Source: Verrucomicrobia bacterium UBA3214
GTDB taxonomy: Bacteria > Verrucomicrobiota > Kiritimatiellia > RFP12 > UBA1067
Direction of reading: 5' to 3'
NCBI GenBank assembly: GCA_002363575.1
Contig: DEWI01000132.1
Coordinates: forward strand, 1-28,475
DNA: 28,475 bases
Position numbers and translations under genes: made by a program. Shown one piece after another: positions 17,384-24,361 of this stretch; positions within the stretch are counted from its first letter, which is position 1, and every line of letters starts with the position of its first letter. The notes beneath the pieces are model-generated. The model worked only from the letters and a program-made list of their open reading frames with translations, did not search any database and was not told where the DNA came from.

Positions 17384-17439
17384 GTTTTCCTCTCCCACTT
17401 GCCGATCGTTCGCGATGCGCCGGCGCGGCGGATGCGCGG

Positions 17440-18291
17440 CTACGCCAGTTCGGCGGATGCGTAGCGGTCGTGGCCGGCGTAATCCTTCTCGATTTTTATT
17501 TCCGAGAAGCCGTAGGTCCGCATAAGGTCGCCGACGGCGGCACCCTGCCCTTCGCCAATCTCAAAAAACACCGCGCCGCCCGGCTTTAGGAGGTTCAGCG
17601 CATCCGCGAGGTAGCGATCGTAGAAATCCAGCCCTTCGGGGCCGCCGTCGAGCGCCAGCGCAGGCTCGTAGTCGCGCACGCGCTTTTCCAGCGTCTTGCA
17701 TTCCGCAGAGCTGATATACGGCGGATTCGAGACTATGGCGTCGAACATGGCCGGCTCGTCGAAATCGTCAAGGCCGTCCATCGCGACGAATTCCACTCTC
17801 TTGTCCAGCGCGAGGCGCGCAGCGTTCTCGCGCGCCAGCGCTATCGCGTCTTCGCTTACATCCGTGCCGACAAACACGCCGGGCGCGGCGAACTCCGAAG
17901 CGATAGAGAGGATGATCGCACCCGTGCCCGTGCCGGCATCCACCACGACGGGATCGGGGCGCTTCGCCAGCCACGCCAAAACGCGCGTCACCAGTTCCTC
18001 TGTCTCCGGGCGCGGTATCAGTGCGCGCTTGTCGCACTTCAGCGTCAAACGGCGGAAATCCCATTCGCCGATGACGTATTGGACAGGCTCGCCGGCTGCA
18101 AGCCGCATTATGCCGCGCCGCATCGCATCCACGAAACGCTCCGGCGTTTCTTCGGCGAGATGCGCGGCAAGCAGGCCGCGCGAACAGCGCAACAGGCGCG
18201 CGGCGAGGAATTCGGTCGCCGCCACGCCGTCGTCTATTCCTTTAGAGGCGAGAAAACCCGCCGAACGCTCGATAATTTCCCGCCAGTTCAT
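17440..18291 (-). CDS. prmC: Peptide chain release factor N5-glutamine methyltransferase PrmC
   Basis: A 283-residue SAM-dependent methyltransferase that methylates the GGQ glutamine of release factors RF1 and RF2. An N-terminal helical domain includes GEPVQYVIGEWDF. The catalytic domain has LIPRPETEELV (91-101), the SAM loop DAGTGTGAI (118-126) and the diagnostic NPPY (189-192), with SNPPYISSAE. Length and motif order are normal for PrmC/HemK. The start ATG at 18291 has only a weak ribosome site (CGAGACG), preceded by an AT-rich stretch with TTATTATTAG. The prfA gene, a frequent neighbour, is not present; a 360-bp gene-free stretch lies upstream. Confidence 0.96.
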   Translation of the reverse strand: MNWREIIERSAGFLASKGIDDGVAATEFLAARLLRCSRGLLAAHLAEETPERFVDAMRRGIMRLAAGEPVQYVIGEWDFRRLTLKCDKRALIPRPETEELVTRVLAWLAKRPDPVVVDAGTGTGAIILSIASEFAAPGVFVGTDVSEDAIALARENAARLALDKRVEFVAMDGLDDFDEPAMFDAIVSNPPYISSAECKTLEKRVRDYEPALALDGGPEGLDFYDRYLADALNLLKPGGAVFFEIGEGQGAAVGDLMRTYGFSEIKIEKDYAGHDRYASAELA

Positions 18292-18651
18292 CGTCTCGGG
18301 CGTCTAATAATAATATGAGGGGTTGCCGGTGTGCGCGCAGAGCGCGAATACTTGCGGAACATCTCTTCGCGGCCGCGCCGGACCAATGGTTCTAAAGCGC
18401 CTCCAATGCGTTCTGCGCCCGACCGCCGAAACCGGCGCTTCATGCCGCCGCGGCCTTGCGCAAGCCGCGCGCCTGCGCCTCCGGAGCCGGGCGCAGGCGG
18501 CGCCGCCATCCGGCGCGGCACTCCTCCAGCATCCCGGCAGCGCGGCATTGCACGCCGCCGCGCGGCTTGCGCATGACGCGCGCGCAATCGCTTGCTGGAT
18601 TCCGTGAGGGAAGCGCCGTGCGCCGCTCGCGCATGGCCGGAAAGGCGTGAA
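18292..18651. other. Very GC-rich intergenic region with strong predicted secondary structure
   Basis: No convincing gene is present. A 15-nt inverted repeat (18457-18471 with 18559-18573) brackets a second perfect 9-bp hairpin (18471-18479 with 18490-18498). An in-frame minus-strand reading frame overlaps the prmC start but is Arg/Ala-rich, lacks a ribosome site and resembles no protein I know. Confidence 0.55.
18457..18573 (-). other. Candidate structured RNA element or intergenic palindrome
   Basis: About 117 nt closed by a perfect 15-bp stem with an internal 9-bp hairpin. It sits between the DUF3127 gene and prmC on the same transcribed strand, so it could be a 3' or 5' mRNA structure, a processing site or a small RNA. 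It shows none of the conserved 4.5S, tmRNA or RNase P sequences. Confidence 0.3.
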
Positions 18652-19071
18652 TCAGAACGGGACGTCGTCCACAAACTCGTTCGCGCCGCCCATGATGTCG
18701 CCAGGGCCAGGCACGGCGGGCGGCGGCACGGCCGAGACGCCTGCGCCCGCTTCGGGGGAGACGGCGTTGCCGTCTGCGCCGATCACATCGATCTTGATGC
18801 CGGTCAAATCGACGAAATACTGCGTGCCGCGCGGGCCGTCCCAGCGGCGGCCGTCTATTGCGAAACGGACTTTTACCCGCTGACCTTTCTGGATAGAGTC
18901 GAGAAGCGAGCAATTCATCCTCTTGAAAGTGAACTTCACCGGGTTCGGGTAGCGATTTTCCGTATCGACATCATTGCCAACGATGATGTCCCTCTTCGTG
19001 AATCCGTTCGAGCCGACAGTCTGGGTCTGGCCGACTTCCTCGACCACCCCTTGATAATCATACATAGCCAT
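18652..19071 (-). CDS. DUF3127 OB-fold, SSB-like protein
   Basis: A 139-residue protein. The first 100 residues match the DUF3127 group: short beta-strands MAMYDYQGVVEEVGQTQTV, GFTKRDIIVGND, NPVKFTFKRMNCSLLD, KGQRVKVRFAIDGRRW and TQYFVDLTGIKI. A Pro/Gly/Ala-rich linker leads to the acidic end NEFVDDVPF. That tail copies the C-terminal peptide by which single-stranded-DNA-binding proteins recruit partners. A role in binding single-stranded DNA is therefore likely, though inferred. The ATG at 19071 has AAAGGAG 9 nt upstream, and an extended -10 promoter lies at 19098-19106. Its first 136 nt overlap the open frame of comEC, on the same strand but in another frame. Confidence 0.85.
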   Translation of the reverse strand: MAMYDYQGVVEEVGQTQTVGSNGFTKRDIIVGNDVDTENRYPNPVKFTFKRMNCSLLDSIQKGQRVKVRFAIDGRRWDGPRGTQYFVDLTGIKIDVIGADGNAVSPEAGAGVSAVPPPAVPGPGDIMGGANEFVDDVPF

Positions 19072-20573
19072 TGGCGTATTCTCCTTTGTTGGTACATATT
19101 ATACCATATTTGCGTCTCCACGCGGCGACGCTCGATTCGATAGAAGAGCCAGAACGCAAGCGCCAGCGCCGCATACCACGCCGCGCACTCGCAAAGCCCC
19201 CACTCGGCTATGGAAAATTCGGCGCATGGCAGGCGCGCCGAAAACCCCGCCAGCGCCGTCATCGCGCGCATGGACAATGCCGCGCAGCCGTTCGCGAGCG
19301 CGGCGAGCCAATCGAAAGCGAAACTCGCCGCGATGCCGGCGAAGCCGGCCATCGTGGCCACCGTGGCAAGCGCGCCGACGACGGGACTGGCGAAAAGCCC
19401 GGCGAACGATATGCGGCCGAAGAGCCGCGCGCATATCGGCACGGCCACCGCCCATGCCACGGCGGATACGACGATCGCGGCGAAGACCGGACGGAAAACG
19501 AAAATGACGGAAAAGCGCACGACCAGCGCAAGCGCCAACATTACCGCGAAAGAAAGCACGCTTCCCGGCGCGACCAGCTGCAATGGATCATATAGATGGA
19601 CGATGAAGAATGCGAGCGCCCACGCCACGATCGAATCCGGGCGCCGCCAGAAGAGCGGCGCGATGAAGGAGATGGAAACCATGATGGCGGCGCGCACGGC
19701 GCTGACCGGCTCGCCCGTCAGCGCGACGTAGAACCAGACGGCGGGGAGGGCCGCCAAACCTTCAAAGCGCCGCGGCACGAAGGCCAATTTGCAGACATAT
19801 AGGATCATGCGGGCGAAAATCATCACATGCAGCCCGGAAATCGCGAAGACGTGCATCACGCCCGCCTTGCGGAAAATCTCCTTGCTTTCGCGGCGCATGC
19901 CTTCGCGCTCGCCGAGAATCATGGCGCGGAGAAGCGCGGCGCACTCTTCGCCTTGGCGGCCGGCATGGAGGCGGCGCGCGAATTGCCGCCGCATGCCATC
20001 CACGAATCGCGCGAACGCGCCCATGCCGTTCTCGCAAAGCTCGATTTCCGCGTCCTTCCCGACGATGGAGAATTTTCGCACGGCCAGCAAATTCCCGATC
20101 GGCCAAAGCGAGAGCCTGCCGCGGCACTTCCATTTCTCTCCTCTTCGCGGCAATTTCGCGCCTTCCGGGAACACGGCACTGACTTTCACTTGCAAAGGCC
20201 CGAGATCGGAATAGAACTCGGCCAGGTTGCCTTTCTTCGCCGTCTTGCGGCATACCGCATCGCTGTGCGCCGTAAAAACCGCATCCACCGGCGCACCGGA
20301 ACGCCCGAATTGGACATCGTGCAAAACGGCGCGCCGCCGATCCAGCGCGATCGACGCCACCGCCATGCCGAGAAACAGGATCGCGAAGAACGGCCAGACG
20401 CGCACGCCCAGCCCGTAGCCGAACAGGAACGCCTGCAAGGCAAAGAACAACGCGACCGGCCAAAGCGCGCACAGCGTCTGGAAGCGCAACGCGACATATC
20501 CGCCCATGGCGTAAGCGCCGCAGGCACCTAGCCACTTCGCTTCGCTCAATAATATTCTAGGGGAGGCTGTCAT
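18936..20573 (-). CDS. comEC: ComEC/Rec2-type DNA uptake channel, membrane part only
   Basis: A polytopic membrane protein of about 545 residues. An N-terminal hydrophobic region is followed by an OB-like segment (LGPLQVKVSAVFPEGAKLPR). The ComEC competence domain then begins with ALLRAMILGEREGMRRE and has the hallmark GVMHVFAISGLHVMIFARM, with about eight further helices. ComEC carries single-stranded DNA across the inner membrane in natural transformation. The C-terminal metallo-beta-lactamase-like domain of long homologues is absent. The last 45 residues, after FWLFYRIERRRVE, are encoded by the DUF3127 promoter and gene in another frame, so the true end may differ. Two starts are possible, ATG 20573 (chosen) and ATG 20633; neither has a good ribosome site. 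A 110-bp tandem repeat lies upstream. Confidence 0.85.
   Translation of the reverse strand: MTASPRILLSEAKWLGACGAYAMGGYVALRFQTLCALWPVALFFALQAFLFGYGLGVRVWPFFAILFLGMAVASIALDRRRAVLHDVQFGRSGAPVDAVFTAHSDAVCRKTAKKGNLAEFYSDLGPLQVKVSAVFPEGAKLPRRGEKWKCRGRLSLWPIGNLLAVRKFSIVGKDAEIELCENGMGAFARFVDGMRRQFARRLHAGRQGEECAALLRAMILGEREGMRRESKEIFRKAGVMHVFAISGLHVMIFARMILYVCKLAFVPRRFEGLAALPAVWFYVALTGEPVSAVRAAIMVSISFIAPLFWRRPDSIVAWALAFFIVHLYDPLQLVAPGSVLSFAVMLALALVVRFSVIFVFRPVFAAIVVSAVAWAVAVPICARLFGRISFAGLFASPVVGALATVATMAGFAGIAASFAFDWLAALANGCAALSMRAMTALAGFSARLPCAEFSIAEWGLCECAAWYAALALAFWLFYRIERRRVETQIWYNMYQQRRIRQWLCMIIKGWSRKSARPRLSARTDSRRGTSSLAMMSIRKIATRTR
19098..19106 (-). promoter_or_regulatory. Extended -10 promoter of the DUF3127 gene
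   Basis: TGGTATAAT on the minus strand, 26 nt before the DUF3127 ATG, leaves a leader of about 20 nt containing AAAGGAG. It is the same nine bases as before rpoD (12341-12349). It lies inside the comEC open frame. Confidence 0.65.
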
Positions 20574-21031
20574 AGGATGAATCGCGCAGGAGCGGTCTTG
20601 CGGCGTGGAAGCCCTGCATCCATGTTGTAGCATCGTTCAAGGGTAGTATCGACTATTTTCGCTTCACAGGCTATTGCAGGCAGGGTGTCACGCGGCGCAT
20701 CGCGGCTATATGCAAGAATCGGTCGCTTTTGCTGTCGCTTTCGTGCGTTTGGATGGTTTATTGGTCGGCTGTTCGCGGGTCTGTAGGGGAGCGGCGAGGC
20801 GTCGGCGCGCTGCGGCTATATGCAATAATCGGTCGCTTTGGCTATCGCTTTCGTGCGTTTGGATGGTTTCTTGGTCGGCTGTTCGCGGGACTGCAGGGGA
20901 ACGGCGAGGCGTCGGCGCGCTGCGGCTATATGCAATAATCGGTCGCTTTGGCTATCGCTTTCGTGCGTTTGGATGGTTTCTTGGTCGGCTGTTCGCGGGT
21001 CTGTATGGAGTGAAGACACACCGGAACGTCT
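20574..21031. other. Gene-free region upstream of comEC
   Basis: This 458-nt stretch holds the 110-bp tandem repeat (20704-21006) and about 130 nt before the comEC start with no clear promoter or ribosome site. A further ATG at 20633 would extend comEC by 20 residues. No small gene is supported. Confidence 0.6.
20704..21006. repeat. 110-bp tandem repeat, about 2.75 copies
   Basis: Copies begin at 20704, 20814 and 20924, each with GGCTATATGCAA, and the third stops near 21006. Copies 2 and 3 are identical for about 75 bases; copy 1 differs at several sites (for example GAATCGG for TAATCGG). The period is not a multiple of three, and the repeat lies between the DUF2851 stop and comEC, so it is non-coding. 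The high identity points to recent duplication. Confidence 0.92.
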
Positions 21032-22219
21032 TCACGCGGCGACGATTCCACACTCCACGCAGTCCGGGTAGAGATTCAGGCAGAATTCGCGGTGGACCTG
21101 CAGGAGGCCTTGCATGAGAAGCCCGTTGTCCAGATACAGCGCGCGGGGGTTGTGATCGCGCCCGAACATGCGGAACGCCGTTAGGCGCATCGGGCTTGAC
21201 AGGTCTTCCGGGGGAAGCCAATCGGGGGCGCGCGCGAGTTTGCGCTCCGCCAGCGCGAGCGGTACAAGGACATTGGCAAGCGCGGCGGCCGCACGCGCCC
21301 TTCCCATGAGGCGTGCGCGCTCAATATATATAATGCAGTCCCTGCAACCGCGCGGCGAGAAGTCCCGCCAATCGAGGAGCGCGTCGAGGCGGCCGCCGCC
21401 GAAGAACGCGGCGGCGGCGCGCAGGCGCTCTTTCGGGGAATTGTTGGGGCGGATGCCGCGCATGTCCCACTCCACGAAACACGCCGCGGCGTTGTATGCC
21501 TCGAAAAGCGTATCCGGCTCTACTGCCGCGGCGTTGCATGGGACGCGACGCGCTATCGTCCTGAACGCGCCGGCGTTGTGGCAATACCCCAGCGTCTCCA
21601 TCAAGGCTTCGTAGTACGCCTGCGCACGGGAATAGCGTCCGCTGGAGAATTGCTGCGCGAAACGCTTCGCTTTCACGACCAGGCGCTTCCTGCCGGCATC
21701 GGCGAGGATGGCGCGCGCCTTGTCCGGGGCGCCGTCGAAGAACCTCCTGCACGGGCGCTCGTCGATGCTCAGACGGGCGAACGGATAGCCCGTCAGGTCG
21801 ATTTGCTCCGGCGAAAAGCCAATATCGGCGGCCATCAATTTGCCGACGCAAATCGAAAGCGCGGAAGGCGGCAGCGTCGGCGGCGCTGGGCCGTCCGCCC
21901 AGACGACATGCGCGACGACGTTGCGATAGGCGGGGTCGCCGGCGTGGCCGTGGCGCGTCCAGTCCGAAGGCCGCAGGTGGATTTCCACATCGCCCTGCAA
22001 GCGGTGGCGGGAGCTGCCGACTTCGAGCGTGGCGTTCTTGAAGTCCGGGCCGCATTCCAGATTCCAGGTGCCGGGATCGACGACGCGCACCTCGCGGCCG
22101 GCGGCGTCGAAGAGCACGGCCGGGCGCATGTCGCGATCGTACCACAACGCCTGCAAGTGGCGCTCGGTAAGCGGCTCGCAGTTCGGATCGAACTCGAAGC
22201 ATCTCAACGACATATCCAT
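21032..22219 (-). CDS. DUF2851 family protein
   Basis: A 395-residue soluble protein of the DUF2851 group, found mostly in Bacteroidota and PVC bacteria. Recognisable parts are the N-terminal PLTERHLQALWYDRDM, the segment VVDPGTWNLECGPDFKNATL, VEIHLRPSDWTRHGH, and VVAHVVWADG. The C-terminal half is helical and ends with Cys-bearing FCLNLYPDCVECGIV. The block with conserved GPDF, E and H residues recalls a nuclease-like or metal-binding core, but this is my inference and no function is established. The ATG at 22219 has GGAGG 5 nt upstream; longer upstream frames run through comM. It starts 2 nt after the comM stop, so the two are translationally linked and a role with ComM is plausible. Confidence 0.85.
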   Translation of the reverse strand: MDMSLRCFEFDPNCEPLTERHLQALWYDRDMRPAVLFDAAGREVRVVDPGTWNLECGPDFKNATLEVGSSRHRLQGDVEIHLRPSDWTRHGHAGDPAYRNVVAHVVWADGPAPPTLPPSALSICVGKLMAADIGFSPEQIDLTGYPFARLSIDERPCRRFFDGAPDKARAILADAGRKRLVVKAKRFAQQFSSGRYSRAQAYYEALMETLGYCHNAGAFRTIARRVPCNAAAVEPDTLFEAYNAAACFVEWDMRGIRPNNSPKERLRAAAAFFGGGRLDALLDWRDFSPRGCRDCIIYIERARLMGRARAAAALANVLVPLALAERKLARAPDWLPPEDLSSPMRLTAFRMFGRDHNPRALYLDNGLLMQGLLQVHREFCLNLYPDCVECGIVAA

Positions 22220-22221
22220 GA

Positions 22222-23772
22222 CTACCTCCACGGCGACGCCGCGACATTGTCCAGTTGCCGGTAGGAAGCCGCCTCGAAAATATCGGCGCGCTCGACCTGC
22301 TCGCGGCCTGCGAGGTCGGCGATGGTGCGGGCGACGCGCAAAATGCGGTCGTATGCGCGCGCGGATATGCTCACGGATTCCACGAGCCTCTGCAACTCGC
22401 CTTTGCCGGATTCGCTCAAGCGGCAAACATCGGCCAGATACCGCCCGCGGACATCGGAATTCGAGACCACCCCCGGCATGTTGCGATAGCGGGCGCGCTG
22501 AATCTCGCGAGCCGCGACGACGCGCGCGCGTATCGAACTGCTGGATTCGCCCTGCTTGAGGTTGTAAAGCTCCGTAAGCGGCACGGCCTTGACGTTGATC
22601 TGTATGTCGATACGGTCGAGGAGCGGGCCGGAGATTCTGTGCTGGTAGTTGGCGATCTGCCGCGCCGAACAGCGGCATGTGCGCGTTGGATCGTTGTAAT
22701 ATCCGCACGGGCAGGGATTCATGGCGGCGACGAGCATGAAGCGCGACGGGAAAGTCACGGCGGCGGCGGCGCGCGCGACGCTGACAAAGCCATCTTCGAC
22801 CGGCTGGCGCATGACTTCGAGGGCGTCGCGGGAGAATTCCGCGAACTCGTCGAGGAAAAGCACGCCGCGATGCGCCAGCGAGACTTCACCCGGCTTCGGG
22901 TGGCTGCCGCCGCCCAGGAGGCCGACAGAACTTACGGTATGGTGGGGGGCGCGGAAAGGTCGCCGCGTCACCAGCGTGCCGGGGCTCTTGGCTTGCCCGG
23001 CGACGGAGTGGATTTTCGAAACTTCCAAAGCCTCTTCAACGGTCATTTCAGGCAGGATGGACGGGATGCGGCGCGCAATCATCGTTTTCCCCGAACCCGG
23101 CGAGCCGATCATGAGGATATTATGGCCGCCGGCGACGGCGATTTCCACCGCCCTCTTTATCGCTTCCTGACCTTTGACATCGGCGAAATCGTCGCCATGC
23201 GCCATATCTTCCGAGACGAGATTCGCCAAATCCGAGGAGACAGGCTGAATTTGCAGCGTCCCGGCGAGCACCCCCGCCGCTTCCGCCAAAGTATCGACGG
23301 GAATAACGTCAATACCAGAAACTATGCTCGCCTCCTGCAAATTCCCGCGCGGGACGAGGACACGCTTCTTGCCGAGCTTCTTCATCGCCAAGACGATCGG
23401 GAGCGCGCCGTTTACGCGCCGCACCTGCCCGGAAAGAGCTAGTTCCCCGATCGACGCCGTGGAATCCACATCCACGCCGCACATGCGCTCCGTCGCCATC
23501 AACACACCCAGCGCAATCGGCAAATCGTACATCGGACCTTCCTTGCGGACATCCGCAGGCGCGAGATTGACGGTGATCGAAAACCGGTGCCGCGAGCCGA
23601 AGCCAGACTGTATAATCGCGGAATTTACGCGATCTTTCGATTCGCGCACACTGGTATCAGGGAGGCCGACGATCGTAAAGCGCGCTTCGTCCGCCGCGTG
23701 CGCGGTGACTTCGATTTCGACGCCGGTAGCGTCCACTCCCATAATTGCGCCTGAACAGCACTTTGCAAACAT
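22222..23772 (-). CDS. comM: ComM/YifB-type AAA+ Mg-chelatase-like ATPase
   Basis: A 516-residue protein with an N-terminal Lon-protease-like fold domain (about 1-170; FTIVGLPDTSVRESKDRV, KEGPMYDLPIALG). The Mg-chelatase-like AAA+ domain has Walker A GSPGSGKT (223-230), a Walker B region GVLFLDEFAEF and FRAPHHTVS. It also has a Cys-containing insertion (NPCPCGYYNDPTRTCRC), sensor SGPLLDRIDIQ, and the C-terminal ISARAYDRILRVARTIADL. ComM is a hexameric helicase that promotes branch migration when incoming single-stranded DNA is integrated during transformation. The start is supported by a perfect AAAGGAGG 8 nt upstream. It heads a run with DUF2851 and, after the 110-bp repeat, comEC. Confidence 0.95.
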   Translation of the reverse strand: MFAKCCSGAIMGVDATGVEIEVTAHAADEARFTIVGLPDTSVRESKDRVNSAIIQSGFGSRHRFSITVNLAPADVRKEGPMYDLPIALGVLMATERMCGVDVDSTASIGELALSGQVRRVNGALPIVLAMKKLGKKRVLVPRGNLQEASIVSGIDVIPVDTLAEAAGVLAGTLQIQPVSSDLANLVSEDMAHGDDFADVKGQEAIKRAVEIAVAGGHNILMIGSPGSGKTMIARRIPSILPEMTVEEALEVSKIHSVAGQAKSPGTLVTRRPFRAPHHTVSSVGLLGGGSHPKPGEVSLAHRGVLFLDEFAEFSRDALEVMRQPVEDGFVSVARAAAAVTFPSRFMLVAAMNPCPCGYYNDPTRTCRCSARQIANYQHRISGPLLDRIDIQINVKAVPLTELYNLKQGESSSSIRARVVAAREIQRARYRNMPGVVSNSDVRGRYLADVCRLSESGKGELQRLVESVSISARAYDRILRVARTIADLAGREQVERADIFEAASYRQLDNVAASPWR

Positions 23773-23845
23773 ACGGCAAACCTCCTTTCGTCTTTCGATC
23801 CTCCGGCAAGGCGCCTACGCGCCCATCGCTCGCGGAAACAGCGGT

Positions 23846-23854
23846 ATTATCGCA
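23846..23854 (-). promoter_or_regulatory. Possible extended -10 promoter of comM
   Basis: The minus strand reads TGCGATAAT, one base from an extended -10. It is 74 nt before the comM ATG, with the phased TTTCAAC sites directly upstream where activator or repressor sites usually lie. There is no consensus -35. Confidence 0.45.
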
Positions 23855-23873
23855 TATTCCGCCGCTTTTGAGT

Positions 23874-23912
23874 GTTGAAAATACGTTGAAAGAGCGTTGA
23901 AATTTTTCAACG
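23874..23912. promoter_or_regulatory. Phased GTTGAAA sites with a terminal palindrome
   Basis: GTTGAAA starts at 23874, 23885 and 23896, exactly 11 bp apart. The last is part of the perfect palindrome CGTTGAAATTTTTCAACG (23895-23912). Helical phasing and A/T tracts suggest either an operator for a dimeric regulator or intrinsically bent DNA just upstream of the comM promoter. Confidence 0.55.
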
Positions 23913-23995
23913 CCCGAAGCCCGCGGCGCGTGCGCCCGGCAAGCGGAACGCGACAGCCGCCGCGCGACGCCCGCGCTGCCTTGCAACGCTTCCTC

Positions 23996-24149
23996 GACCG
24001 ATACCTATCACCTCCGCAAGCGACAGTTATCGCCCGTCCAAGCGATAGTTATCGGTCGAGAAAGCGATAGGTATCGGTTGAAGAAGCGATAGGTATCGGT
24101 TGGGCAACCGATACCTATCGCTCCGGCGACCGATAGGTATCAGTTGCGG
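23996..24149. repeat. 22-bp iteron-like repeat array, seven units
   Basis: Seven head-to-tail 22-bp units (23996, 24018, 24040, 24062, 24084, 24106, 24128). Each contains GATA-NN-TATC at the same offset, starting at 24000, 24022, 24044, 24066, 24088, 24110 and 24132; unit 2 reads GACA. The core is an interrupted palindrome whose middle pair is GG, CC or GT, and units 1 and 6 are effectively inverted. Flanks vary (GGTTGAAG, GGTCGAGA, GCTCCGGC). A degenerate eighth unit may follow (24150-24171). There are no spacers, so it is not a CRISPR. Confidence 0.93.
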
Positions 24150-24346
24150 AGGCGACCAGCGCCGGTTCGCGAAACGGCCGGGGAGCGCCCGGCGATACGC
24201 CGGGGAGGATTGGCGGGCGCACGCCGGGCGCGGCATGGTTGAAACGGAAGAAGGGAAATCGCACGCTAGGGTGCGCCGGCGGTGCCAAAGGAGGGGAAAG
24301 AAAGCGCGGCAGGTGGAGCGTGCAGCGCGCGCCCCACCCGCGAAAG
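24150..24346. other. Intergenic DNA between the iteron array and the sialidase gene
   Basis: No gene is seen. A 7-bp hairpin with a 3-nt loop (24188-24194 with 24198-24204) and purine-rich sequence are present, but I find no clear promoter or terminator in this part. Confidence 0.55.
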
Positions 24347-24361
24347 TCGCCCTTCTGGCGA
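24347..24361 (-). terminator. Small hairpin directly after the sialidase gene
   Basis: A 5-bp stem (24347-24351 with 24357-24361) abuts the stop codon at 24362, and CTTTC follows on the minus strand. It is a weak terminator candidate only. Confidence 0.3.

Larger units (their letters stand above)
23773..23995 (-). other. comM leader and upstream region
   Basis: This region holds the perfect Shine-Dalgarno (23781-23788), a possible extended -10 (23846-23854) and the phased GTTGAAA sites (23874-23912). The rest, 23913-23995, is GC-rich with no recognised feature. Confidence 0.6.

Noticed and set aside
18288..18674. Small minus-strand gene between the DUF3127 gene and prmC
   Set aside because: It is Arg/Ala-rich, overlaps both flanking genes, has no start signal and I could not match it to DciA or any other small family.
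20674..21117. Coding sequence through the 110-bp repeat
   Set aside because: The period is not a multiple of three, so each copy is read in a different frame. There is no ribosome site, and the peptide shows no preserved pattern.
23996..24149. CRISPR array
   Set aside because: The 22-bp units abut directly with no unique spacers, units occur in both orientations, and no cas gene is near.
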